From NCBI GenBank assembly GCA_963801985.1, contig CAWDGV010000012.1, forward strand, positions 472,386 to 536,385: 64,000 bases of DNA, in the 5' to 3' direction. The notes under the pieces are model-generated. The model made no database searches. It had not been told where the DNA came from and worked only from the letters and a program-made list of their open reading frames with translations. The position numbers and the translations under genes were made by a program. How positions within the stretch are numbered: position 1 is the first letter of the stretch; each line of letters opens with the position of its first letter. The stretch is from JABDQZ01 sp963801985. Its GTDB lineage: Bacteria > Pseudomonadota > Gammaproteobacteria > Chromatiales > Chromatiaceae. Shown one piece after another: positions 1-8,485 of the stretch.

Positions 1-1
1 A

Positions 2-466
2 AAAGGCAAAGCCAATCCCGAGTCGGTTGTCACCCTCAAAGCCAAAACTGTCTGTGAAGGACAGTTCCGCATGCAGACATACGTACGTGATCTTGCACCC
101 ATGTTAATCGATGAACCACCACACCTGCTGGGTGAAGATAATGCGCCTAATCCATCTGAAGCTCTATTGGCAACTCTGGGTGCCTGCCTGGCGGTGGGTG
201 TACATGCCAATGCTACTGCACGCGGTATCTGCCTGACCAAGCTGGAAGTGCAGCTCGAAGGAGATATCAACGTAACAGCGGTATGGGGTACGGGTGATCT
301 GGATGAGGCCAAGACACTTGGTTTTTCTGCAGTGCGGGTAAAGATCGATGCCGACGGTGATGCGCCAAAAGAAGAGATTGATGAAATTATCAGTCACTCG
401 AATGTCTGGTCACCGGTTGCAAATACCCTGCGTAACAATGTTGAACTGACCGTTGAGTCTGCCTGA
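2..466 (+). CDS. OsmC family protein (5' partial)
   Basis: The open frame runs off the left edge, so the N-terminus lies outside the window; an internal ATG at 71 is unlikely to be the real start because coding continues upstream in frame from base 2. The visible 154 residues carry the OsmC/Ohr-type pattern: a segment ending NPSEALLATLGACLAVG, where the second family cysteine sits at the start of the long central helix, followed by the LTKLEVQLEGDI strand. A more N-terminal cysteine (TVCEGQF) is also visible. OsmC-like proteins are thiol peroxidases or act in redox and organic peroxide defence in the cytoplasm; the exact substrate cannot be told. The acyl-CoA dehydrogenase gene follows 24 bases later, so the two are probably cotranscribed. 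Confidence 0.85.
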   Translation, partial: KGKANPESVVTLKAKTVCEGQFRMQTYVRDLAPMLIDEPPHLLGEDNAPNPSEALLATLGACLAVGVHANATARGICLTKLEVQLEGDINVTAVWGTGDLDEAKTLGFSAVRVKIDADGDAPKEEIDEIISHSNVWSPVANTLRNNVELTVESA

Positions 467-490
467 TCAAGAGCAAATGGAGAAATTGTC

Positions 491-1621
491 ATGAGCAATG
501 CTGCTGTAAACCTTGAAGATGATTTATTGCCTGTTGAAGAGTTGCTGACAGCAACACAGGCGATCGTCGATCAGGAATTAAAACCTTTAACTGTCAAAAT
601 CGACCTGGAAGGTTATTACCCTGAGGAGGTATTGCGCAAGCTTGGCCCCCTGGGAGCCTTCCGTCAGCATTTACCTGCTGCCCGCCTTGATGGTGCAACT
701 GATATGGGTGCTGCCATTCAGGCAATGGCCACGGTTTCACATGAATGCCTGTCAACAGGTTTCTCTATCTGGTGCCAGGATACCTGTGGATGGTATCTGC
801 AAAATGCGGAAAACGAAAAGGTACGGGATATCTGGTTGCCAAAAGTATCCCGCGGAGAAATCCTGGCTGGAACCGGTATGTCCAATACCATGAAAGCCTT
901 CGCCGGTATCGAAAAATTGCGTCTGAGCGGTAAACGTGTTGAAGGTGGTTATGTCGTAAACGGTTCATTGCCCTGGGTTTCAAACCTCGGTGAAGACCAT
1001 GTGTTCGGTACGCTGTTTGCACTGGAAAATGAAAGCCGTTCTGTCATGACTTTAGTTGATTGCGCAGCGGAAGGTTTCAGCCTGCGCCAGTCAGCACATT
1101 TCACAGCACTGGAGGGCACTCGCACCTTTGCCTGTATTTTCGATAACGTGTTTATTCCTGACGAAATGATTATTGATCATGACGGAGCATCTTTCCTGAG
1201 ACGTGCCCGGGCAGGCATCGTGTTGCTGCAGTTTGGTATGGGTGTCGGCAATATCCAGTCCTGCATTGATCTGAGCCGTGAGGTTGAACCTTTGCTTGGG
1301 CATGTGAATTGTTACCTGGAAGACAGGCCGGATGAATTGCAGGAAGAACTGGATGATGCAGTTGAAGCAGCTTTGGCCCTTGCCGAAGATCCATTTGAAA
1401 CGTCTGATGATTTTTTCCGTGAAATTCTGCAGTTAAGACTGTCTGCCGGAGAGCTGGCAATCCGTGCTTCACAATCAGCCATGTTGCATACCGGTGCCAA
1501 GGGTTATCTACAGACAGCCCCGGCGCAACGCAAGTTACGTGAGTCCTATTTCATTGCCATTGTAACACCGGCAATCAAGCATCTGCGTAAAGAGCTTGAC
1601 GTGATGGCGGTGGCGGCCTGA
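491..1621 (+). CDS. acyl-CoA dehydrogenase family flavoprotein
   Basis: A 376-residue protein of usual acyl-CoA dehydrogenase length. An N-terminal helical domain (residues 1-120) is followed by the beta domain with GTGMSN near residue 130 and PWVSN near 160, which are the flavin-contacting stretches of the family. The C-terminal helical domain contains QLRLSAGELAIRASQSAM and a conserved arginine-rich end. Members oxidise acyl-CoA or, in the more distant branches, act on non-CoA substrates; the sequence is divergent and the glutamate base cannot be assigned by eye. The start is preceded by an AGGAG-like ATGGAGAAA at 477-485. It sits in a redox cluster (OsmC, DUF302, rubredoxin reductase), suggesting a redox or monooxygenase-like role rather than ordinary beta-oxidation (inference). 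Confidence 0.85.
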   Translation: MSNAAVNLEDDLLPVEELLTATQAIVDQELKPLTVKIDLEGYYPEEVLRKLGPLGAFRQHLPAARLDGATDMGAAIQAMATVSHECLSTGFSIWCQDTCGWYLQNAENEKVRDIWLPKVSRGEILAGTGMSNTMKAFAGIEKLRLSGKRVEGGYVVNGSLPWVSNLGEDHVFGTLFALENESRSVMTLVDCAAEGFSLRQSAHFTALEGTRTFACIFDNVFIPDEMIIDHDGASFLRRARAGIVLLQFGMGVGNIQSCIDLSREVEPLLGHVNCYLEDRPDELQEELDDAVEAALALAEDPFETSDDFFREILQLRLSAGELAIRASQSAMLHTGAKGYLQTAPAQRKLRESYFIAIVTPAIKHLRKELDVMAVAA

Positions 1622-1679
1622 GATTTTCCATTCATCGATGAGGAACTTCGGTTCCTCTATTAACCTGGGTTTCGAAGTG

Positions 1680-2060
1680 ATGAAAACTTTTACAACAACT
1701 TTATCAGCTGAAGATGCAGTTGCTTCACTGCTTGCGGGCATTGAAGCTGAGAACATGCGCGTCGTTGCGCATATTAATGGACAGGCAAACGCCGCCAAAA
1801 TTGGCAAGCAGGTCCCTGCGGACCAGATCCTGGAAATTTTCCGGCCAGATTTTGCAGTGCGTGTGTGGGAGGCATGTAAACCGGCCGGCCACGATATTCC
1901 AATACGTATTCATATTTACGAGGAAGGTGATGAAGTCAAGATTGCCTGTCGTATGCCTGGCGAAGTGTTTTCGCCTTTTGAGTCGGCACCACTTGATGAG
2001 ATAGGCAAAGAACTGGACGTAATTTTCAATAATATTCTGAAACACGTCGTTGGAGGTTAA
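1680..2060 (+). CDS. DUF302 family protein
   Basis: This 126-residue protein has the short alpha/beta DUF302 pattern: an N-terminal MKTFTTTLSAEDAVASLLAG helix and a central ENMRVVAHINGQANA strand-turn. A 'KIGKQVPADQILEIFRPDFA' stretch follows, and a C-terminal IACRMPGEVFSPF. DUF302 proteins have no firmly established biochemical role and are often found beside redox or metal genes. An upstream in-frame ATG at 1638 would add 14 residues but has no better ribosome site, and homology begins at the later ATG, so 1680 was chosen. The gene ends two bases before the rubredoxin reductase start, which fits one transcript. Confidence 0.75.
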   Translation: MKTFTTTLSAEDAVASLLAGIEAENMRVVAHINGQANAAKIGKQVPADQILEIFRPDFAVRVWEACKPAGHDIPIRIHIYEEGDEVKIACRMPGEVFSPFESAPLDEIGKELDVIFNNILKHVVGG

Positions 2061-2061
2061 C

Positions 2062-3444
2062 ATGACTTCCCCTGATTACCGGCGCTGGGTTTGTGATGCC
2101 TGCGGTTATATTTATGAAGAGGAAAAGGGTGACCCGGATTCAGGACTGGCACCTGGAACACGCTTCGAGGAAATTCCCGATGACTGGATGTGTCCGCTGT
2201 GTGGTTTGAGTAAATCGGATTTGCGTTTGCTTCCGGAACAGTCGCCGGTAGCCGCCCGACCTGCAATTTCCAGGAAAAAGCTGTCAGGCAGTAAAAACCG
2301 TGGTGGTGATGACACGATTGTCATTGTTGGTGCGGGTGTTGCTGCCTGGTCAGTTGCCGAGGAAATTCGCAGCAATGACTCTGATACGCCCATTTTAATC
2401 GTAACCGCCTGCGAAGGTATCAGCTATCCCAAACCCGCCATCTCTACTGCGTTGGCGCATGGCAAGACAGCCGATCAACTCATTGAGCGTGATGCTGTAA
2501 GCAAGGCTGCCGAACTTGCCATAGACATACGGACTGAAACGCGTGTTATCAAAATCGATACAGCCAGGAAAAGATTGACTACAGCGAGGGGCGGTATTCA
2601 GTATGGAAAACTGGTACTGGCCCTGGGAGCGCATCAGCGAGAATTATCAATATCAGGTAATGCCGCCGATGCGGTATTGCGAGTAAATGACCTGGCCAGT
2701 TATCGCAAGTTACGTAGCCGTCTCCAGGAGCATGTTAAACACATCACGATTTTGGGTGCCGGCCTGATTGGTTGCGAATTTGCAGAAGACCTTTCTGCGG
2801 CGGGTTACAAAGTAACGGTGATTGATCCGGCTGATTACCCGTTATCCAGTTTATTACCCGTTGAAACAGCAAGAAAACTTGAACAGCGGTTACAGAATAA
2901 TGGTATCGAGTGGCTGTTTGGTCTGACGGTCGATGCGATTGATTCCGGTGGAGACCGGTTACGCGCAACTTTATCGGATGGCAAGGCTATTGAAACTGAC
3001 CTGGTGTTATCTGCAGCAGGGTTGGTGGCGAATACGCAACTGGCTGGCAAGGCGGGCATCTCGGTGAACAAGGGAATCATTGCCGACAGGCAAATGTGCA
3101 CATCTGCCAACGATATTTATGCCATCGGTGACTGTGCCGAGGTTGAGGGTAATATCTACGCCTATATTGAGCCTATTCGTCGTCAGGCAAAGACCATTGC
3201 GGCACATATGCGTGGTGACGATATGCCTTTTGAAACGAAATCACCGCTGGTGCGGGTCAAGACACCGAGCTTTCCACTGACCATCTGTCCTCCTGGTGAA
3301 AACAACACCCGGGAGATCACGACAAGGGCAACAGCGGAAGCCGATCGTATCGAGTACCTGCTAGGTGATGAGATTGTCGGGTTTGTTCTCAGTGGAGAAC
3401 AATCCAAGGGCGGAGCCCTGCTTTACCGTGAGCTTATGCTGTAG
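2062..3444 (+). CDS. rubredoxin / rubredoxin-NAD(+) reductase fusion
   Basis: Two domains in one 460-residue chain. Residues 5-55 are a rubredoxin with the iron-binding pairs CDACGY and CPLCGL. After a basic linker, residues 75-460 are an FAD/NAD(P)-binding reductase with TIVIVGAGVAAWSVAEEI (first dinucleotide fold), HITILGAGLIGCEFAEDL (second fold) and the FAD motif IYAIGDCAE near residue 355. Such fusions pass electrons from NAD(P)H through flavin to rubredoxin and on to a terminal acceptor such as an alkane hydroxylase or a peroxide or oxygen reductase. The start at 2062 is fixed by TGGAGG seven bases upstream; an in-frame TTG at 2050 lies inside that site. It is the last gene of the OsmC-acyl-CoA dehydrogenase-DUF302 cluster. 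Confidence 0.92.
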   Translation: MTSPDYRRWVCDACGYIYEEEKGDPDSGLAPGTRFEEIPDDWMCPLCGLSKSDLRLLPEQSPVAARPAISRKKLSGSKNRGGDDTIVIVGAGVAAWSVAEEIRSNDSDTPILIVTACEGISYPKPAISTALAHGKTADQLIERDAVSKAAELAIDIRTETRVIKIDTARKRLTTARGGIQYGKLVLALGAHQRELSISGNAADAVLRVNDLASYRKLRSRLQEHVKHITILGAGLIGCEFAEDLSAAGYKVTVIDPADYPLSSLLPVETARKLEQRLQNNGIEWLFGLTVDAIDSGGDRLRATLSDGKAIETDLVLSAAGLVANTQLAGKAGISVNKGIIADRQMCTSANDIYAIGDCAEVEGNIYAYIEPIRRQAKTIAAHMRGDDMPFETKSPLVRVKTPSFPLTICPPGENNTREITTRATAEADRIEYLLGDEIVGFVLSGEQSKGGALLYRELML

Positions 3445-3553
3445 GCGCAATTCACCAGGACATTTGTTGAGCTGTAATAGTGCAAGGATATCGGGCTAAC
3501 GACTGTTTCGCATTATTTTAGTGCAATAAATACCTGAAAAGCACTGAAATCGC

Positions 3554-3569
3554 TGGCCTGAATTTTGCT
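3554..3569 (+). promoter_or_regulatory. putative sigma-54 promoter
   Basis: TGGCCTGAATTTTGCT has the invariant GG and GC doublets at the exact RpoN spacing (GG at 3555-3556, GC at 3567-3568). It lies about 50 bases upstream of the ATP-grasp ATG in an otherwise empty intergenic stretch. The match to TGGCACG-N4-TTGCW is good but no enhancer site was identified. Confidence 0.45.
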
Positions 3570-3616
3570 CAGATAAAGCTATGCCATTTTGCAGCAGAAA
3601 GGGGAGATAACAAACC

Positions 3617-4732
3617 ATGCCATCAGCAACTGCTCATAGTTTCATAGCGCCGGAAAAACATATCGTTAATCATGACATCATGCATTGCACTGCAGAGGGT
3701 GTTGTTGGCAATCAGCTTTATTCTGGCAGGGCGCTGGGAATAACCGGAGCCTATGACATTATCCAGCTCGCGGAACCGCTTAAACCATTTTGGAAATCCA
3801 TCTCTGAACACTACGAACGGGTCGGTCTTAAACATACCAGTGACGTTATCTGGAATGTTGATATGCAGGAGCTTGGTAAATATATTGGCTTTCATCCCTC
3901 GGTATTTTTTTTTGGCGCACAGCAATACCTGAACTGGGGTGATAACGAATGGGTTTCGGTTGTCGATTACATAAACTCCAAAAATAACTTTATCCAGTTG
4001 GCGCAGCAGCTGGGTGTCAGGGTGCCCCTGACCCTGGCATTTGACAATGTATCGGAAATTGATGACAAGGCTATTGAGCAGGCGGTTTATCCCTGCTACC
4101 TGAAAGCCGCAATCTCTGTCTCGGGTGTAGGCATCTACCGTTGTAACGACGAGCAGGAAATGCGTGCGGCCATAATGAAATTTGAAGCTGATGTGCCTGT
4201 GCAGATCCAGGAGGAAATACAGGCGCGAACTTTTTTGAACATGCAGTATAAAATTGATAATGGTTTTGCAATACGCCTGGCCTGTTCCGAGCAGTTACTG
4301 GATGGTTTTGTGCATCAGGGCAATACTTTTCCAGCCTGTTGTGAGCCCTGGGATGAGGTCGAACCCATGGCCCTGTGGCTGGCTGAAAGAGGCATGAAGG
4401 GTATTTTTGCATTTGACGTGGCGGTTATCGATAAGCCGGATGGCGTTTCGTTTGCGGCGATTGAATGCAATCCACGTTATAACGGTGCTTCTTATCCGAC
4501 GATTATTGCGCAAAAGCTTGGTATCAGGCAGTGGACAGCCAAAACCTACACGACTCATTATCGCAATCTGGATGATATTTTTTTAAGACATATTGAGTAC
4601 ACTAAAAAAACCAATCGAGGAGTGGTGATGGTCAACTGGGGAACCATCCTTGAAGGCAAGCTCATGATTCTGCTGGCTGGCAATGATGAGCAACAGCGTT
4701 ATCTCGATACTGAATTGCAGGCATGTCTCTGA
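3617..4732 (+). CDS. ATP-grasp domain protein (putative carboxylate-amine ligase)
   Basis: A 371-residue cytoplasmic protein without signal or membrane segments. The central part (residues 150-300) has ATP-grasp features: AVYPCYLKAAISVSGVG as the lysine-bearing nucleotide strand, VPVQIQEEI as the hinge, and AAIECNPRYNGASYP near residue 280 with the Asn-Pro-Arg metal/phosphate site. The family joins a carboxylate to an amine or thiol using ATP. The substrate is unknown; it is far too short for cyanophycin synthetase. The downstream isoaspartyl peptidase, 36 bases away, suggests that the product may contain a beta-aspartyl or similar isopeptide bond, but this is inference. A GGGGAGA site at 3600-3606 precedes the start, and a sigma-54-like promoter lies upstream. 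Confidence 0.7.
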   Translation: MPSATAHSFIAPEKHIVNHDIMHCTAEGVVGNQLYSGRALGITGAYDIIQLAEPLKPFWKSISEHYERVGLKHTSDVIWNVDMQELGKYIGFHPSVFFFGAQQYLNWGDNEWVSVVDYINSKNNFIQLAQQLGVRVPLTLAFDNVSEIDDKAIEQAVYPCYLKAAISVSGVGIYRCNDEQEMRAAIMKFEADVPVQIQEEIQARTFLNMQYKIDNGFAIRLACSEQLLDGFVHQGNTFPACCEPWDEVEPMALWLAERGMKGIFAFDVAVIDKPDGVSFAAIECNPRYNGASYPTIIAQKLGIRQWTAKTYTTHYRNLDDIFLRHIEYTKKTNRGVVMVNWGTILEGKLMILLAGNDEQQRYLDTELQACL

Positions 4733-4768
4733 TAGGATGAAGGCTACTTCAATAAACAAGCAGATGAC

Positions 4769-5704
4769 ATGACGGCAACTTATTCAATCATGGTGCATGG
4801 TGGTGCAGGTGCACTTGATAATGTTAAGGATGATAAAACCGCGTTTCGCTATCTTGATAGCCTGCGTCTGATTCTTGAACATGGCAGGGAAGTCCTGCAA
4901 CTGGGTGGTTCAGCCTTGCAAGCTGCTGAAACCTGCGCATCCTTGCTGGAAGATGATCCGGTGTTTAATGCCGGCTGTGGTTCGGTTTTAAATGAGCATG
5001 GCAAGGTAGAGATGGATGCAGCCATCATGGATGGCCGTAACCTTGCTGCCGGTGCCGTGGCCGCAGTTGACAATATTGCCAATCCAATTCAGCTGGCACG
5101 TTTGGTCATGACCGAAAGCGAGCATGTCATGCTGATAGCTGAGGGCGCGATGCGTTTCGCTGATCATTGTGGTATGGAACGCGTGCCCGAGGCGTATTTC
5201 TATACGCCGGATCGGGTCAAACAACTTGACGAGGCTCGTCTTAGAAATAAAATCATGCTGGATCATGATGACAGTGATGAGGATAGTGAAGACCAGAAGT
5301 ATGGCACTATTGGAGCAATCGCCATGGATACCAATGGCAATCTGGCTGCAGCCACTTCAACTGGAGGTATCGTTAACAAGCGTATGGGGCGTGTCGGTGA
5401 TTCACCCATCGTGGGGGCAGGCGTCTATGCCGATAATGAAACCTGTGCAGTTTCTGCCACCGGTTATGGTGAAGACTTTATGCGTACGGTCATAGCCAAA
5501 ACCATTTCCGATTTTATCTTTATGAAAGGCATGAATGCCCGGGAAGCAACAGAAGCGGGGATTGAATACCTGAGTCGCAGAGTAACTGGACGTGGAGGTG
5601 TTATCGTTATTGATAACAAGGGCAATTGTTCCAGTGGTTTTACCACCAAGAAAATGATCCATGGCTGGATAGAGCATGGAGGCGAAGTGGTCGTTCGTTT
5701 TTAA
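4769..5704 (+). CDS. iaaA: isoaspartyl peptidase/L-asparaginase (type 2, Ntn hydrolase)
   Basis: A 311-residue plant-type asparaginase. The N-terminus MVHGGAGA is characteristic, and the autoproteolytic site is visible as QKYGTIGAIAMD with the nucleophile Thr180, which becomes the N-terminus of the beta subunit after self-cleavage. The GGIVNKRMGRVGDSPIVGAG stretch supplies the substrate-binding arginine and the oxyanion glycine region. The enzyme hydrolyses beta-aspartyl dipeptides and, less well, asparagine. An acidic linker (HDDSDEDSED) precedes the cut site, as is common for this mobile loop. The symbol is given by family resemblance. The gene follows the ATP-grasp gene closely and is probably in the same transcript. 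Confidence 0.9.
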   Translation: MTATYSIMVHGGAGALDNVKDDKTAFRYLDSLRLILEHGREVLQLGGSALQAAETCASLLEDDPVFNAGCGSVLNEHGKVEMDAAIMDGRNLAAGAVAAVDNIANPIQLARLVMTESEHVMLIAEGAMRFADHCGMERVPEAYFYTPDRVKQLDEARLRNKIMLDHDDSDEDSEDQKYGTIGAIAMDTNGNLAAATSTGGIVNKRMGRVGDSPIVGAGVYADNETCAVSATGYGEDFMRTVIAKTISDFIFMKGMNAREATEAGIEYLSRRVTGRGGVIVIDNKGNCSSGFTTKKMIHGWIEHGGEVVVRF

Positions 5705-5842
5705 ACCAGAGAGACTCTACGCACAATATCAGTGCCTCTTAAAAAAACAGGATCACTATTTTGACACAATTTTTCCTGTTATCAGATTGATGAAAAATTC
5801 TTTTCAGCCTTTTTTACAGTACCAGGCTCGATATTTCCGGGT

Positions 5843-6148
5843 TCATACTATCTGCTGAATAACCTGGAAGCCTTGCTTGAGCCCTTGAAACAAATGGGTG
5901 CCAGGCATGTCGATTACGGTGTCCAGAATGAGGATTATGACAAAGTTGCGGATGCATTTTTGTGGACACTGCAGCAGGGGTTGGGAGAAGCCTTTACTCC
6001 CGAGGTTAAAGAGGCCTGGGTCATAACCTACACCACAGTTGCTTCCGTGATGATTGAAGGTGCTAACGCTGTTGCAGCTTCTGTTGTTTCGTTTTCCAAT
6101 ACACCAAACTCACGCAGACGCTGGAAGAACTCTTCTGCATCGATGTAG
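5843..6148 (+). pseudogene. truncated bacterial globin remnant
   Basis: The frame contains NNLEALLEPLKQMGARHVDY, then GVQNEDYDKVADAFLWTLQQ and GLGEAFTPEVKEAW. This is the F-to-H helix half of a flavohemoglobin-type or single-domain bacterial globin, including the likely proximal histidine in GARHVDYGV. The A-to-E helices are missing: upstream in any frame there is no globin-like sequence, only about 130 bases of AT-rich DNA after the asparaginase gene. No credible start codon or ribosome site is present (only a TTG at 5873). The frame then runs antisense through the 3' end of the convergent minus-strand gene. It is best read as a decayed 3' fragment; an indel hiding the N-terminal half is excluded because the space is too short. 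Confidence 0.6.
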
Positions 6149-6585
6149 TGACTGCCATCACAGGAAAAGTTCATACTCATCATGCCATTGATGCGGTTAA
6201 CCGAGGCACTACGCAGGTAGACTTGTTCATCGGACAGGCGCAGGCGTCTAAACTCTTTCAGTATCGGATCGATATTCTGGGGTTCTATACGCGGCTGCCG
6301 TCCCTCATAGGACAATGAAGGCAAGCTGTCGAGAAAACCCGGCTCACAGACCTCTTCCTTGACGTATACACGGTAGTTGTAAGGGTCATCATAAAACCAG
6401 CATGTCAGCTGTGATGAGGAATAGTGGGCCTTGACGTGGAAGGCACCTTTGGTCGTTAACAAGGCATAAATGACACGATGCACATGGTCGATATTTTCAT
6501 CAAACAGGCTTTCCTGCCGTGTCTGTTGAAACAGGAAAGCGCGGACTGATGGATCGCCTTTAATTTGTAACCAGCGTTTCGGCAT
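6028..6585 (-). CDS. conserved hypothetical protein, 185 aa
   Basis: Not recognised. The product starts MPKRWLQIKGDPSVRAFLFQ, chosen because GGGAGA lies 7 bases upstream; a longer in-frame start at 6636 lacks a site. It is a soluble, mixed alpha/beta protein without signal peptide, membrane segments or cysteine motifs. A tyrosine-rich middle (CWFYDDPYNYRVYVKEE) suggests a beta sheet. It lies downstream of the terminator that ends the photolyase-side transcript, so it must have its own promoter or depend on read-through. Its last 40 codons are antisense to the globin remnant. Confidence 0.6.
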   Translation of the reverse strand: MPKRWLQIKGDPSVRAFLFQQTRQESLFDENIDHVHRVIYALLTTKGAFHVKAHYSSSQLTCWFYDDPYNYRVYVKEEVCEPGFLDSLPSLSYEGRQPRIEPQNIDPILKEFRRLRLSDEQVYLRSASVNRINGMMSMNFSCDGSHYIDAEEFFQRLREFGVLENETTEAATALAPSIITEATVV

Positions 6586-6659
6586 TTGAATTTCTCCCGG
6601 TGAAGTTATTGATGTTATTAACTCAGTTATTTGCAAGCTTTTTATCCTGGTTTGAAAGT

Positions 6660-6683
6660 AAAAAAACCAGGCTTATAGCCTGG
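6660..6683 (-). terminator. Rho-independent terminator
   Basis: On the minus strand CCAGGC-TATAA-GCCTGG is a perfect 6-bp stem followed directly by seven Ts. It lies 43 bases beyond the stop of the 72-aa gene and would end the leftward photolyase transcript. Confidence 0.75.
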
Positions 6684-6725
6684 CGAATTTTCAGGGGAGG
6701 TTACTTTGAAAAAAAGTCAGGAATT

Positions 6726-6944
6726 TCAGTTGATTGTACCGGTTATTGGGCTGTCGCTGACGCTGTCAAAGATGTTTTTCAGGCCCTCGGAGTTTTCCGA
6801 GCCGTGCACCGGTATTTCCAGGTACTCCTGCCTGTTTGCTTCAGATTCAAAAAAGATTTTCAGGTCGCCTTCGACAACAAAAGGTGCTGTTTCAATATCA
6901 GTGACATCATTCATGCTGATTGGATCAAGTGTGGATATTCTCAT
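6726..6944 (-). CDS. small acidic hypothetical protein, 72 aa
   Basis: A 72-codon gene with a good AGGAGT site ahead of its ATG. The product begins MRISTLDPISMNDVTDIETA and is acidic, with no cysteines, signal or membrane segment. It lies 27 bases after the photolyase stop and before a clear terminator, so it is the last gene of that leftward transcript. Its position in the photoprotective cluster suggests an accessory role there; no family is recognised and no function is claimed. Confidence 0.6.
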   Translation of the reverse strand: MRISTLDPISMNDVTDIETAPFVVEGDLKIFFESEANRQEYLEIPVHGSENSEGLKNIFDSVSDSPITGTIN

Positions 6945-6971
6945 GATTGTTACTCCTATATATGTATATGT

Positions 6972-8423
6972 TCAGGCGATTGCCCTGTCAGTAGACTTGA
7001 TTATGTCCCAATGCATCAGTACGTGTTTGCGTGTAGCGCCCACGTCAATCATTGGGGCCGGATAGTCTGGTACCCTGGTTTGGTCATTGATACCTGACAT
7101 CAATATTTTTTTGTCGGCTTGATTGAGTTCCGGTATCCATTTTTTAATGTATTTACCAACCGGATCGAAGCGCTCAGTCTGTCGTGCCGGGCTGAAAATT
7201 CTGAAATAGGGAGCTGCATCCACGCCACAGCCAGCAGACCATTGCCAGCCCATGGTGTTACAGGCCAGGTCGGCGTCAACCAGTGTATCCCAGAACCAGC
7301 GTGCACCTTCAAGCCAGTGCATGCCGAGGTTTTTCGTCAGGATTGATGCAACGATCATGCGTACCCGGTTATGCATCCAGCCGGTGTGCCACAGTTCGCG
7401 CATGCCGGCGTCTACGATTGGAATACCCGTCTGACCCTTTTGCCAGCGTTGTAGCAGTTCCTGGTGCTGACCGGATTCCACCCAGCCGGCCTCATCAAAG
7501 CGTGCATCCAGTGATTCGTTGGTGCTGTGCGGAAAGTGGTACATCAGGTAATAGGCAAACTCACGCCAGCCGATTTCGCTGAAAAAACGTTCCATACTGG
7601 CATGGCTTTTATCCCCGGGTGTAGCCTGGGTCAATGCTGCCCAGATAGCTTGACCGGGAGAGATTTCACCGAAATGCAAATGCGGTGAAATTCTTGATGT
7701 TCCCGCAATACCAGGGATGTCTCGATCAATCCTGTAATCAGTAAGGTGAGTGTCAATAAAACCTGCCAGTTTCTGCTGGGCAGCCTCTTCACCGGGTTGC
7801 CAGTATTCGTGGAAGGACTGGTGCCAGTCATGGCTGTCCAGTAATTCAAGATCATCAATGCCCAGGGTATTGTCAGCCGCTTCAGGTGAGCGAATTTGCT
7901 GGGGCCTGGCGTGTGGTTGCGACAAAGAATAAAGGCCTGACTGGCATTTTCGCCAGTAGGCAGAAAAAACTTTATACGGTGTTTCGGATTGGGTCACGAT
8001 ACCATGAGGTTCATTCAACAGGCTGGCATTAAATGAATGACAGGTCAGTCCCTTGGCTTTAAGCCTGTTTTTTATGCTGCTGTCACGCGCTATCAGGGCG
8101 GGTTCGTAGACACGGTTCCACAAAACGGAATCTGCCTGGTAGTTCAGGATAGCCTGATTTAGACATTCGTAGCTTGAACCCTGTGCAATGAATAAGCGTG
8201 AACCCAGGCTGCGTAAATCCTCGTCAAGTTGCTTAAGACTGTGATGCAGCCACCAGCGCGAAGCTCCACCCGGTGACCAGGGTGATTCTTCCCCGGGCGC
8301 ATGAATATATATAGGAACAACATGATCATGGGATGCCAGGGCCGCACGTAAAGCAGGGTTGTCTGACAGGCGCAGATCACGTCTGAACCATACGATAGCT
8401 GTTTTTTTAATGTCCTGATGCAT
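6972..8423 (-). CDS. phrB: deoxyribodipyrimidine photolyase (class I CPD photolyase)
   Basis: A full-length 483-residue photolyase. The N-terminal antenna domain starts IVWFRRDLRLSDNPAL. The C-terminal FAD domain carries SRISPHLHFGEISPGQ, RFFSEIGWREFAYYL, GIPIVDAGMRELWHTGWMHN and NTMGWQWSAGCGVDAAPYFR, the standard FAD- and lesion-contacting stretches. The enzyme uses blue light to split cyclobutane pyrimidine dimers in DNA. It is in the leftward gene set that diverges from the TGTACA-rich control region at 10.3 kb, so light/B12 control by the LitR-type regulator is expected. A hairpin with a T-run lies just upstream of the start (8439-8485), so expression may depend on read-through. Confidence 0.95.
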   Translation of the reverse strand: MHQDIKKTAIVWFRRDLRLSDNPALRAALASHDHVVPIYIHAPGEESPWSPGGASRWWLHHSLKQLDEDLRSLGSRLFIAQGSSYECLNQAILNYQADSVLWNRVYEPALIARDSSIKNRLKAKGLTCHSFNASLLNEPHGIVTQSETPYKVFSAYWRKCQSGLYSLSQPHARPQQIRSPEAADNTLGIDDLELLDSHDWHQSFHEYWQPGEEAAQQKLAGFIDTHLTDYRIDRDIPGIAGTSRISPHLHFGEISPGQAIWAALTQATPGDKSHASMERFFSEIGWREFAYYLMYHFPHSTNESLDARFDEAGWVESGQHQELLQRWQKGQTGIPIVDAGMRELWHTGWMHNRVRMIVASILTKNLGMHWLEGARWFWDTLVDADLACNTMGWQWSAGCGVDAAPYFRIFSPARQTERFDPVGKYIKKWIPELNQADKKILMSGINDQTRVPDYPAPMIDVGATRKHVLMHWDIIKSTDRAIA

Positions 8424-8438
8424 TTGAAATATCCAGTT

Positions 8439-8485
8439 AAAAAAACTGGAGCCGGATCTTTGCAGATCCGACGCCGGTCAGCTCC
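8439..8485 (-). terminator. terminator or attenuator ahead of photolyase
   Basis: Read on the minus strand, GGAGC and CGGATC pair with GATCCG and GCTCC around a TGCAAA loop with one bulged arm, followed by AGTTTTTTT. It begins right after the 54-aa ORF stop and ends about 16 bases before the photolyase ATG, which leaves no room for a separate promoter. Confidence 0.55.

Noticed and set aside
5676..5858. 60-codon frame after the asparaginase gene
   Set aside because: Starts inside the asparaginase gene, has no ribosome site and no resemblance to the globin remnant it precedes.
6600..7097. 165-codon plus-strand frame over the 72-aa gene and photolyase end
   Set aside because: Crosses a terminator and is antisense to two better supported genes.
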